Part shown: piece by piece, positions 54,495 to 63,096 of the stretch
How the letters are laid out: each line of letters starts with the position of its first letter
How positions within the stretch are numbered: the first letter of the stretch is position 1
Assembly: GCF_000154825.1 (NCBI RefSeq)
Contig: NZ_DS560019.1
Coordinates: 868,001-932,000 of the forward strand
Source of the DNA: Anaerofustis stercorihominis DSM 17244
Lineage (GTDB): Bacteria; Bacillota; Clostridia; Eubacteriales; Anaerofustaceae
Reading direction: 5' to 3'
Length of the DNA stretch: 64,000 nucleotides
Position numbers and translations under genes: made by a program
The notes under the pieces: generated by a model
Databases searched by the model: none
The model's input: only the letters and a program-made list of their open reading frames with translations
What the model was told of the DNA's origin: nothing

Positions 54495-55169
54495 ATGAGT
54501 GCAAGAAGAAGATTTGATGAAGAATTGGGTTTATTACATCATGAACTTGTAGAAATGGGTTCAATGATCGAAAAAGCAATAAAGACTTCATTTAAGGCAA
54601 TAGAAAGCGATGATGAGGAAGCCGCTAAAGATATAATAGAATCGGATAAAGCCATAAATGAAATGGAAAGAAAGATTGAAGCAAGATGTTTAAAACTTAT
54701 TTTAAGACAGCAGCCTGTAGCTACCGATTTAAGACTTATATCTACGGCAATGAAGATGATTACCGATATGGAGCGTATCGGAGACCATGCCGCAGACATT
54801 GCTTCTATATGTTTGGATGATGAAAAAGAAAAAAATCCGGAACCGTTCAGAATAGTAGACGATAAAATACTGAAAATGGCGGATATAGATTTGGAAATGG
54901 TTGCATCCAGTATTTCTGCTTTTATAAATGATAATTTAGAACTTGCAAAGACGACCATAAAGACTGATAGTGAGGTTGATGAGTTGTTTTATGAAGTTAG
55001 AGATGATATAATAAAAGGACTTAAATCGGATAAAATTTCTCCGAGTCTTGCGATGGATACGCTTATGCTTATTAAGTATTTGGAACGTATCGGAGACCAT
55101 GCAACAAATATATGTGAATGGGTTATATTCTATTTGACCGGAGAACATAAGAATAAGAAATTATTATAA
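54495..55169 (+). CDS. phoU: PhoU, negative regulator of phosphate signalling
   Basis: The 224 residues are two repeated three-helix PhoU units, each with the metal/contact motif: DMERIGDHAADIA near 94 and YLERIGDHATNI near 197. In characterised systems PhoU joins the transporter to the PhoR kinase and dampens the response when phosphate is plentiful. AAAGGAG lies upstream. It is followed directly by phoP. Confidence 0.96.
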   Translation: MSARRRFDEELGLLHHELVEMGSMIEKAIKTSFKAIESDDEEAAKDIIESDKAINEMERKIEARCLKLILRQQPVATDLRLISTAMKMITDMERIGDHAADIASICLDDEKEKNPEPFRIVDDKILKMADIDLEMVASSISAFINDNLELAKTTIKTDSEVDELFYEVRDDIIKGLKSDKISPSLAMDTLMLIKYLERIGDHATNICEWVIFYLTGEHKNKKLL

Positions 55170-55184
55170 AGAAAAGGAAAAATT

Positions 55185-55865
55185 ATGGGTAATTATATTT
55201 ATGTAGTTGAAGATGACAATAATATAAGTGAACTGTTAAAATGTTCACTGGAAGCATTTAATTATTACGTCAAAGTATTCGAAAACTGTGAAGATATGAT
55301 GATTGCATTAAAAGAAGAAAAGCCTAAACTGATGTTACTTGATATAATGCTTCCGGGAATGAGCGGTATCGATGCTCTTAAGCTACTAAAAAACAGTAAT
55401 AAATATAAAAGTATTCCTATAATTATTTTAAGTGCTAAAAGCAGTGAGATAGATAAAGTAAATGCTCTTGAACTCGGAGCAGATGATTATGTTACAAAGC
55501 CGTTTTCGGTCCTTGAACTTTCTTCGAGAATAAAGAGTGTTCTTAGGAGAAGTTATAAGGTAGAGGATAATATCTTAAATTATAAAGATATTACCATAGA
55601 TAAGGAAAATTATCTTGTTTCACATGACGGTGAAGAAGTTATCCTTACGAAGAAAGAATATAAAATTCTGTTATATATGCTTGAAAATAAAGGAAGAGTC
55701 GTAACCAGAGAAGAACTTTTAAACGAAGTTTGGGGTTATGATTTTGAAGGAGAAAGCAGAACTCTTGATATGCATATGAAGACACTTAGAAATAAAATAG
55801 GAAGTGAAGACGATAAATATAAGTATATAAAGACTATCAGAGGAATAGGATACAAATTAGGTTAA
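55185..55865 (+). CDS. phoP: PhoP/PhoB-type response regulator
   Basis: OmpR-family regulator of 226 residues. Receiver: EDD near 9, phospho-acceptor in LLDIMLPGMSG near 53, KPF near 105. Winged helix: LTKKEYKILLYML near 150 and GYKLG at the end. Its position next to pst and phoU identifies the phosphate system. AAAGGA lies 8 bases before ATG. The probable target is the 11-base repeats upstream of pstS, which would make the operon self-regulating. Confidence 0.93.
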   Translation: MGNYIYVVEDDNNISELLKCSLEAFNYYVKVFENCEDMMIALKEEKPKLMLLDIMLPGMSGIDALKLLKNSNKYKSIPIIILSAKSSEIDKVNALELGADDYVTKPFSVLELSSRIKSVLRRSYKVEDNILNYKDITIDKENYLVSHDGEEVILTKKEYKILLYMLENKGRVVTREELLNEVWGYDFEGESRTLDMHMKTLRNKIGSEDDKYKYIKTIRGIGYKLG

Positions 55866-55869
55866 TAAA

Positions 55870-57117
55870 ATGAGAAGATTTGTCTTTATTCGTAGTTTTA
55901 TTGTAGGACTTGTATGTACTTTAATATTAAGCTTTTCCTTTTTTATAGTTTTATCGAAAACTCAGGATAATGGTTATCATACTACTATTGAAGGATTCCT
56001 TCATACCGTAAACGAAACATATGCGTTTAGTGATAATTATCAAAAGGATGTAGACTATCTTCAGGACATTTCTACCGACAAATACAGAGTGACATTGATT
56101 TCTCCGAAGGGTGTGGTTTTAGCGGATTCCGCTCACGAAGGGATAACCGAAAATCATTCCGACAGAGAAGAAATAAAAGATGCCAAGAAAAAAGGCGAAG
56201 GATATATAATAAGGAATTCTTCCACTTTAAAAGAAAAAGTAATGTATGGTGCTATGGTTCTTAAAAATAAAAATATTTTAAGGGTAATGGTACCTATGGG
56301 AACTATATATGAAAATCTGCTTACAAAGATAAGTATATTCCTGCTTGCCATAGTAATTTCATTTTTGATATCATGGCTATTTGCAAGAAAGTTTGCAAAA
56401 GATTCTGTCATACCTTTCGGCAGTGCCGTTGATGTATACAAAAGAGAATTTTTTGCCAATGCTTCTCATGAATTAAAAACACCTATTACGTCCATAAGAG
56501 GTTTTGCGGAACTTATTTCTTCGGGACTTATAGATGATAAAGATAAAATAATAGAGTATAGTACCACTATTAAAAGGGAAGCAATCAGGATGGATACTTT
56601 GGTTGAAGGTATACTTAAATTATCAAGTTTGGAAGATGTGGATGAAGAAGATATGCCATTGGAAGAAGTTAATGTAAGTGACGTTGTAAAAGAGGCAGTA
56701 GAAGTACTTGACTATAAGATATATGAACGAAACATAACCGTAGATTTAGATTTAAAAGACGGATATATAATGGCGAGGCATGAAGATATTTTAAGGGTAT
56801 TTATAAATCTGATAGAAAATGGAATAAAATATAATAAAGATAACGGTAAGATTTATATCGATATAAAACAAATAAAAAGAAAAGTCCATATAACGATAAA
56901 AGATACCGGTATAGGTATAAAGGAAGAAAATCTTCCACATATCTTTGAAAGATTTTATAGAGTTGATAAGAGCAGGAACAGAAAAGTAGAGGGTTCCGGA
57001 CTTGGACTTTCGATAGTTAAAAGAATAATATACAAGTATAAAGGAACCATAGACGTCAAATCGGTTTATAATGCCGGAACGACTTTTATGATAACTTTCG
57101 ATGTTATACAAAAATAA
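55870..57117 (+). CDS. phoR: PhoR-type sensor histidine kinase
   Basis: The 415 residues have membrane helices at about 7-30 and 158-175 that enclose an extracellular domain (about 35-155). HisKA starts at about 190 with FFANASHELKTPITSIRGF, and the ATPase domain has NLIENGIKY near 312, DTGIGI near 343 and GSGLGLSIVKRI near 378. I see no separate cytoplasmic PAS/HAMP block, so it is shorter than Bacillus PhoR. It starts 4 bases after phoP. PhoU may act on it. Confidence 0.92.
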   Translation: MRRFVFIRSFIVGLVCTLILSFSFFIVLSKTQDNGYHTTIEGFLHTVNETYAFSDNYQKDVDYLQDISTDKYRVTLISPKGVVLADSAHEGITENHSDREEIKDAKKKGEGYIIRNSSTLKEKVMYGAMVLKNKNILRVMVPMGTIYENLLTKISIFLLAIVISFLISWLFARKFAKDSVIPFGSAVDVYKREFFANASHELKTPITSIRGFAELISSGLIDDKDKIIEYSTTIKREAIRMDTLVEGILKLSSLEDVDEEDMPLEEVNVSDVVKEAVEVLDYKIYERNITVDLDLKDGYIMARHEDILRVFINLIENGIKYNKDNGKIYIDIKQIKRKVHITIKDTGIGIKEENLPHIFERFYRVDKSRNRKVEGSGLGLSIVKRIIYKYKGTIDVKSVYNAGTTFMITFDVIQK

Positions 57118-57145
57118 AAAAGAAGATTAATATCTTCTTTTTTAT
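57116..57145. terminator. Terminator after pst-pho
   Basis: AAAGAAGAT and ATCTTCTTT pair around TAAT with A and T flanks. It also overlaps the end of the convergent lipoprotein gene. Confidence 0.88.
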
Positions 57146-58044
57146 TTATTCCAATATTCATTTATTCTTTGTTCGCTCCACTTTTCATAAGTTCCGTTTA
57201 TAGTTTTATACTTACTGCTTAGTGTCATTTTATTATCATTATTTATAGTAAATGTTAAAGTTTCTTTATTATTGGTTTCATAATCCTTATATGTTACTTT
57301 ATATTTATTTTCTCCGATTTCTGATATGGATGTGATATTCCCACCTGCATCAGAACCGGATGGTCCGCTATTTAATAAAGATACAACCAGTTTTAGCTGA
57401 ACACTTGAGCCATTTCCGTCATCCTTTACAACTATTAATTTATTATCCTTTTTGTTTACCCAGTATCCCATTACCGCTTTTTCTTTTTCCAAATAACTTG
57501 TGTGATAAATTTCTTCTTCATCTTCGCCTATTACTTCTAAAGTGATACTTTTCATTGCCTGATTATCTGAGGAGTCCTTTGCTGTAATTGTAACGTCATA
57601 TGAGCCTGTTTTTGTTGTATCATAATTTCCGTCTAAAGTAATTGTTAATTTGTCACTTGAGTTGTCTGTAATGGTAGCATATTTATTTATGTCGAATGTT
57701 TTATTACTTGCTGCAACTTTTATGGTTTCATCACAGTTTATGCCGGGATTTGTAGTATCAATAACTTTAAAAGTCAATTCCTGTTCATCTGTTTGTTTAT
57801 TATCTTTTTTTATTATGTAGTGAATCGTATATTCTCCGCATTTCCCAAGGTCAATATCATTTTCTAAAGCTTCTACCGTATAGCCTTCTCCGTTTTCTAT
57901 ACTTATCAAATCCATCAATTTTGCGTTTTTATTGGCTTCTATGCTTTCATTTTTCAGTGATATTTTAGGACCTTTAGAACATCCTCCAAGTATAAATATA
58001 CTAATGATTATTGATGTGATTAATATTATATTTTTTCTTCTCAT
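57142..58044 (-). CDS. Lipoprotein with Ig-like domains
   Basis: The 300 residues start with a lipoprotein signal (FILGGC, Cys at 22). Two Ig/cadherin-like beta domains follow (about 30-95 and 100-170), with the DUF5011-type phrase TKTGSYDVTITAKDSSDN near 144. The C-terminal 110 residues form another beta-rich domain with YKVTYKDYE and KMTLSSKY, similar to small lipocalin-like lipoprotein tails. AAGAGGTG precedes ATG. The upstream minus-strand gene (M23-lectin protein) ends 10 bases away, so they form an operon. Function unknown; surface binding is likely. Confidence 0.75.
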   Translation of the reverse strand: MRRKNIILITSIIISIFILGGCSKGPKISLKNESIEANKNAKLMDLISIENGEGYTVEALENDIDLGKCGEYTIHYIIKKDNKQTDEQELTFKVIDTTNPGINCDETIKVAASNKTFDINKYATITDNSSDKLTITLDGNYDTTKTGSYDVTITAKDSSDNQAMKSITLEVIGEDEEEIYHTSYLEKEKAVMGYWVNKKDNKLIVVKDDGNGSSVQLKLVVSLLNSGPSGSDAGGNITSISEIGENKYKVTYKDYETNNKETLTFTINNDNKMTLSSKYKTINGTYEKWSEQRINEYWNK

Positions 58045-58054
58045 TGTTCACCTC

Positions 58055-60268
58055 TTATTTAAATTTAGCTCCTTTAACTTTACTGTAATTACCATATGAA
58101 GTTACATTTTCTATTTTATTATAGGCTCTTACTTTATAATAATAAGGTTTATTTTTCTTCTTTTTCGATTTATCTATGTAGGACAATTTGCTTGTGGTTG
58201 CAATTCTTTTAAATTTTTTATCTTTATAATTGGAACGATAAATTTGGTATCCTTTAGCATAAGATGATTTTGAGTATTTTATTTTCACAGCATAATTTTT
58301 ACCCTTAGTGATTTTTATACCTTTTACGGTAGAAGGTTTTTTTATGTATTTAATACATACTGCATAGCTGTAGTTACCATATATAATAGTATTTTGGTTC
58401 TTATAATAAGGTCTTATTTTATAATAATAAAATTTATCCTTTTTTACTTTATCCGTAAAATTGTCTTTGTTCGTTACTCCTATTTTCTTATAATTTCTAT
58501 CTTTAACCGTAGATCTGTATACTTCGTATGCCGTAGCATTGTATGATTTATTGTATTTAATATTAACGTTGCTTCCGGGTGAATCTTTTATGCTTAGAGC
58601 TGTAATATTACTTGGTTTTATTTGTATGTTTTTTACCCCAGAGTATTTGCCCTTTGCAGAGAATTCAAACTTGGTCGCATATCCGATAACTTTAAAGTAG
58701 TACGTTTGACCAAATTTTAATTTTTTTGCAGTCATATTTGTTGAAGTCGTTTCTCCGAGTTTAGTATATTTCCCATTTTCAGAAGCTGAATAATAAACCA
58801 GATATTTATTAGCATTTACTTTATTCCAGCTGATTATTATATTATCGGCACCTTGCTGCTCTAATCGTATATTAGGTGCAGCCGGAGCTTTGGGTATATC
58901 TGTTTGTAATATAAACCCTTTATTTGCCGTCGAGGCTTTTTTTTCTGCTGTGCTGAAATTTGATAAGTCGTTCCAACCGTAATTTTTATTGGTATCTATC
59001 GCTAAATAATCTTCTCTTATATATGGTCTGTCTTTATATTCATCTGAAGGCTGTCCCTTTGCAAATGCCTTGTAAGAGAATTTAGTTCCGTCTACCCATT
59101 TAAATGTCCCTTGTTTCTTTTCATCGGTTGCACCTATGAAATAATAATCCTTTTTGCCGTATTTTTTTATCATGTTTATTACTGATTTGTTTCTGGTGCT
59201 GTTACTCAATATTGCCAGATGACCTCCAAGCCTCTTACATATGTTTTCTGAATATTTCCAAGATGAAGATACCTCAAATAAAGAATAAATTTTATTATCT
59301 GCAATGATTGATTTCTTTGGTGTATATTTAGGTAAATCTACATAAAATACTGTTTGTGCACTTGCACTGCTCTTTGTCCCGTATTTGCTGTCTATCGCTT
59401 GTATAAATACTTTATATTCCCCGGGTAATAAATTGGTAAACGTAACTTCATTTTTTGTTGTGCTTCCGCTTAATGTTGGGAAAAAAGTTGCATATTCTTT
59501 TGGTACAGAGTATAAATAATATTTATAGCTGTTTGCATTTTTTACTTTGCTCCATTTTACTTTCATTGATTTTGATGTTGTTTTGGCTTTGTATTTGCTT
59601 GTTATTACAGGAAGGCATTTTTTACATCCTTTTGCAAGTCCGTATTTTTTTTCTGTGCTTGCAGTAGTTTTTGCTAGTTTTCCGCAGATACATTTTCCTA
59701 TCAAAACATGGGGATGTTTTTTAGTGTCTTGTACTCCGTATTTATTATAAACATGAGTATGATTTTTGTTATAAGTATATTTTAACTTATTCGGATTTAC
59801 TTCTGCAGTTGAAGAGTAGTTCGGTGCTTTATTTACTTGGAAATGAAGGTGAACTCCTGTAGCCGCACCAGTCGCACCCATATATCCTATTATTTGTCCT
59901 TGTTTAATGCTTTGATTCTTTTTTACATATATAGAACTCATGTGCATATATGTCGACCTGTCTTTATTGTCACTGTGCTGCAAAATAACATAATTTCCTC
60001 TTCCGCTGTCATATCCTGTTTCTATGACAGTTCCTGTTTTTGCAGCGAGTATATATTTGCTGTCACATACCAGGTCAACTCCTGCATGAAATTTTTTAGT
60101 TCCGTATATGGGATGTATCCTCCAGCCGTAAGGACTTGTTACATGGGCTTTCGTATCCTCCAGCGGATATCTGTAGCTTTGTGCATTTATGGTTTTCAAG
60201 CTAAAGCTGCATGTAAAAATAAAAGTTAATATAAATATTATATTTAGTGACAAATTTCTTTTTTTCAT
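58055..60268 (-). CDS. Secreted M23 peptidase with C-type-lectin and fibronectin-III domains
   Basis: A 737-residue secreted protein. Signal peptide to about 29 (TINAQS). M23 endopeptidase (about 34-160) with metal ligands His61 and Asp65 in KFHAGVDL and His140/His142 in GVHLHFQV, so it looks active. A small Cys cluster (CxC ... CxxC, about 193-218) follows, then one FnIII-like unit (about 225-315), a C-type-lectin-like domain (about 325-455, GGHLAILSNSTRNK, GYGWNDL-type end as NYGWNDL) and three FnIII-like repeats (about 460-737) with paired YYYKIRPY and YYYKVRAY strands. ATG 60268 has AAAGGGG upstream; the frame extends 27 bases further. Probably cleaves peptidoglycan while bound to glycan. 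Confidence 0.88.
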   Translation of the reverse strand: MKKRNLSLNIIFILTFIFTCSFSLKTINAQSYRYPLEDTKAHVTSPYGWRIHPIYGTKKFHAGVDLVCDSKYILAAKTGTVIETGYDSGRGNYVILQHSDNKDRSTYMHMSSIYVKKNQSIKQGQIIGYMGATGAATGVHLHFQVNKAPNYSSTAEVNPNKLKYTYNKNHTHVYNKYGVQDTKKHPHVLIGKCICGKLAKTTASTEKKYGLAKGCKKCLPVITSKYKAKTTSKSMKVKWSKVKNANSYKYYLYSVPKEYATFFPTLSGSTTKNEVTFTNLLPGEYKVFIQAIDSKYGTKSSASAQTVFYVDLPKYTPKKSIIADNKIYSLFEVSSSWKYSENICKRLGGHLAILSNSTRNKSVINMIKKYGKKDYYFIGATDEKKQGTFKWVDGTKFSYKAFAKGQPSDEYKDRPYIREDYLAIDTNKNYGWNDLSNFSTAEKKASTANKGFILQTDIPKAPAAPNIRLEQQGADNIIISWNKVNANKYLVYYSASENGKYTKLGETTSTNMTAKKLKFGQTYYFKVIGYATKFEFSAKGKYSGVKNIQIKPSNITALSIKDSPGSNVNIKYNKSYNATAYEVYRSTVKDRNYKKIGVTNKDNFTDKVKKDKFYYYKIRPYYKNQNTIIYGNYSYAVCIKYIKKPSTVKGIKITKGKNYAVKIKYSKSSYAKGYQIYRSNYKDKKFKRIATTSKLSYIDKSKKKKNKPYYYKVRAYNKIENVTSYGNYSKVKGAKFK

Positions 60269-60409
60269 TATGTAAAACCCCTTTAATATAACCATTTATA
60301 TTTAAATAAAAAAATGTCAATAAACATAAATTTATGGTAATAATGACGTAGTTATTTGAATAATATGTGATAAATAATGAAAATATTATTAATACAATAT
60401 GATAGAAAT

Positions 60410-60432
60410 ATGATATAATATTATATATCATA
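60410..60432 (+). promoter_or_regulatory. Extended -10 with overlapping inverted repeat before the transglutaminase gene
   Basis: TGATATAAT (60410-60418) is an extended -10 element. ATATGATATA and TATATCATAT form inverted arms around it (60407-60432). The region is extremely AT-rich, so both could be chance. Confidence 0.35.
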
Positions 60433-60479
60433 TTATGCTACTATAAATTACTAAAATTAAAAATAGGGGGGGAATAAAA

Positions 60480-61603
60480 ATGAAAAAGAAAATAATATCT
60501 ATATATTAGACAGTAAAGTTAAGAATATTGAAGATAGTAAGAAAAATATAGATGAAACAGGATTTAACAATGAAACAGAAGACAACGAGAATCCATCTGT
60601 ACCCGAAGAGCCTTTTACAGGTGAAAAAGATGGTCATTACTATAAGGACGATATATTGCAGACCGGATTTATAAAAATTGATGGAAAGATGTATTATTTT
60701 GATCCTAATTTAAAAGATGAAAATGATATTGAAGGATTAAAATTTATTCCTTCAAAAAGCGGGATATATTTAAAAGCTGGTAAGTTTTATTATTTTTCGG
60801 CTGATGGTATAGTTAAAGAAGTATCAAAAAGCGGAATATATAAAATTGATAATAAATATTATTATATTTATAGTAATAATTCTATCTATAAGAGCAGTAC
60901 TTCCGGTAAGAAAAAAATTGGGAATAAATATTATTATATTTATTCCAATGGTACGGTTTTTGTCGGTGGATGGAAAAAAATAAATAACAAAAATCACTAT
61001 TTTACTACCAGCGGTGCAAAAATAGGTTGGGCAAAAATAGGTAAATATTATTATTATTTTTCATCAACAGGCATATTAAACGTTAATACGATTGTTGGTA
61101 AATATTATGTAAATAAAAGCGGTAAGAGAATTACAACAAAAACATCTATGGAAGCCGTTAAGTTAGTAAATAAAATATCAAAAAATAAAAAGAATAATAC
61201 AAAAGCAAAAAAATTAAAAGCTTGCTATAATTATATTTATAAAACTTATAAATATAAAAGAAGTTACGCAAAACCTACTTCAAAAGGGAAAAACTGGACA
61301 AGTTATTATGCTTACCAAATGTATAAAAAGAAAAAAGGGAATTGTTATAATTATGCAAGTTCATTCGCATATTGTGCAAAAGTATTAGGATATGATGCAA
61401 GAGTTGTAACCGGTAAAATAGTAGCATTGGGCGGCGGAATGACTCCTCATGGATGGGTTGAAATAAAACATTCCAATGGTAAATTATATTTGTACGATCC
61501 AAATATGCAAAAAAATTATAAAAACATAAATTCTTATCAGAGAACATATAAAAAGCCTCCTTTTGGCATAAAAAAACAAAAAGTATATCCTATAAATTTA
61601 TAG
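60480..61603 (+). pseudogene. Wall-binding-repeat transglutaminase lacking its signal peptide
   Basis: A G7 ribosome site (60466-60472) and ATG 60480 read MKKKIISIY and then a stop. From 60467 another frame is open to 61603 without a normal start near that site; it encodes an acidic linker, five or so aromatic cell-wall-binding repeats (KYYYIYSNG type, about 60650-61130) and a transglutaminase-like domain with Cys in GNCYNYA, His in TPHGWVEI and Asp in YDPNM. The MKKK start of a signal peptide is joined out of frame to the mature protein, and the hydrophobic core is missing. I call it broken by a deletion with frameshift; TTG 60656 could start a shortened cytoplasmic product. Confidence 0.7.
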
Positions 61604-61669
61604 GATATTATTTAGAGTAGTATTAAATTTATACTATAGTTTTTATATACAAAGAGAAAAGGGAGTTTT

Positions 61670-63073
61670 ATGGTTTTTAGTTCTATTGTGTTTTTATGTG
61701 CGTTTTTACCTATCACATTTATCTTATATACAATTATTCCGTCCTTAAAATTTAAGAATGGTTTATTAATCGTTGCGAGTTTGATTTTTTATGCATATGG
61801 GGAACCTATTTATATTTTGTTAATGCTGTTTAGTTCACTGGTTAATTTTATTTTTGCTAAAATAATCGGCTGCAATAAAGTTCGTATAAAAAAAGTGTTT
61901 TTAATTTTAGATGTTATTATTAACTTAGGAATGCTAGGGATATTTAAATATTCTTCAATGGTCGTTATCAGCTTAAATAATATTCTAAATTTAAACTTTA
62001 CTGTACCTAATATACTTCTTCCGATAGGTATATCATTTTATACTTTTCAAATTTTATCATATGTAATAGACGTATATTATAATAGGGTAAAAGTTCAAAA
62101 TAATTATTTTAAGTTACTTTTATATATATCTTTTTTCCCTCAGTTAATAGCGGGACCTATTGTTAAATATCATGATATCAATGAACAAATAGATAATAGA
62201 AAACAAATCCCGGAAGAAGTGGCAAAAGGGATAAGACGATTTATAGTTGGACTGTCCAAAAAAGTACTTATTTCAAATGTTATGGCTTTAGCTGCGGATA
62301 ATATTTATTCATATAACCTAACTGATATCAATATAGTTCTTTCTTGGATCGGTGCCATTTCTTATATGCTTCAAATATATTTTGATTTCAGCGGATACAG
62401 CGATATGGCTATAGGGCTAGGTAAAATGTTTGGATTTAATATAAAAGAGAACTTTAATTATCCTTATTATGCTGATAGCATAAAAGATTTTTGGAGAAGA
62501 TGGCATATTTCTTTATCTTCATGGTTTAGAGACTATTTATATATTCCACTAGGTGGAAATCGAAAAGGAAAGGTGCGTACTTGTATAAATAAAATAATAG
62601 TATTTTTCTTTACCGGATTGTGGCATGGCGCCAATTGGACGTTTGTTGTTTGGGGACTATATCATGGTTTGTTTTTACTGTTGGAAGAATATTTGAATTT
62701 TATAAAAAAGATGCCAAAAGTAATAAGACATATATATGTGATAATTGTTGTAGCAGTCGGTTTTGTAATGTTTAGAGCGAATACGCTTTATCAAGGTATA
62801 TATTTTATAAAGCAAATGTTTACCGGATATTCTTTTTCTCCACTATCAATTAGTCTAGCTTATGAACAGTTGAATCCATTGTTTATAATAGTACTTATTA
62901 TTGCAATTATAGGTTCTTTGCCTGTTAAGAAGTATATTAAAAATAAAGTTGACTTAAATAAATATAAACAAATCGAGACGGTTTATTATATTTTAAGTAT
63001 TGTTTTATTATTAATTTGTATTATTAATCTATCAGGAAGTACATATAATCCTTTTATTTATTTTAGATTTTAG
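61670..63073 (+). CDS. MBOAT-family O-acyltransferase (AlgI/DltB-like)
   Basis: Membrane acyltransferase that moves acyl groups across the membrane for polysaccharide or wall-polymer acetylation. The 467 residues form about ten helices. The PQLIAGPI segment near 161, DFSGYSDMAIGLGKMFG near 240, FWRRWHISLSSWFRDYLYIPLGG near 270 (landmark), and the catalytic His in FTGLWHGANWTF near 320 are typical of AlgI. AAAGGGAG lies 6 bases before ATG. The adjacent AlgJ-like gene forms the usual pair. Confidence 0.92.
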   Translation: MVFSSIVFLCAFLPITFILYTIIPSLKFKNGLLIVASLIFYAYGEPIYILLMLFSSLVNFIFAKIIGCNKVRIKKVFLILDVIINLGMLGIFKYSSMVVISLNNILNLNFTVPNILLPIGISFYTFQILSYVIDVYYNRVKVQNNYFKLLLYISFFPQLIAGPIVKYHDINEQIDNRKQIPEEVAKGIRRFIVGLSKKVLISNVMALAADNIYSYNLTDINIVLSWIGAISYMLQIYFDFSGYSDMAIGLGKMFGFNIKENFNYPYYADSIKDFWRRWHISLSSWFRDYLYIPLGGNRKGKVRTCINKIIVFFFTGLWHGANWTFVVWGLYHGLFLLLEEYLNFIKKMPKVIRHIYVIIVVAVGFVMFRANTLYQGIYFIKQMFTGYSFSPLSISLAYEQLNPLFIIVLIIAIIGSLPVKKYIKNKVDLNKYKQIETVYYILSIVLLLICIINLSGSTYNPFIYFRF

Positions 63074-63096
63074 ATATTAATGGAATGGAGAAAGAA

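Noticed and set aside
58055-60268. Diversity-generating retroelement target, suggested by the lectin-like domain
   Set aside because: No reverse transcriptase, template repeat or Avd gene lies in the window, and the lectin domain is internal, not at the C-terminus.
60656-61603. TTG 60656 as the real start of the transglutaminase gene
   Set aside because: There is no ribosome site before it, and the acidic linker and first repeat are encoded upstream in the same frame, so it is more likely an internal codon.
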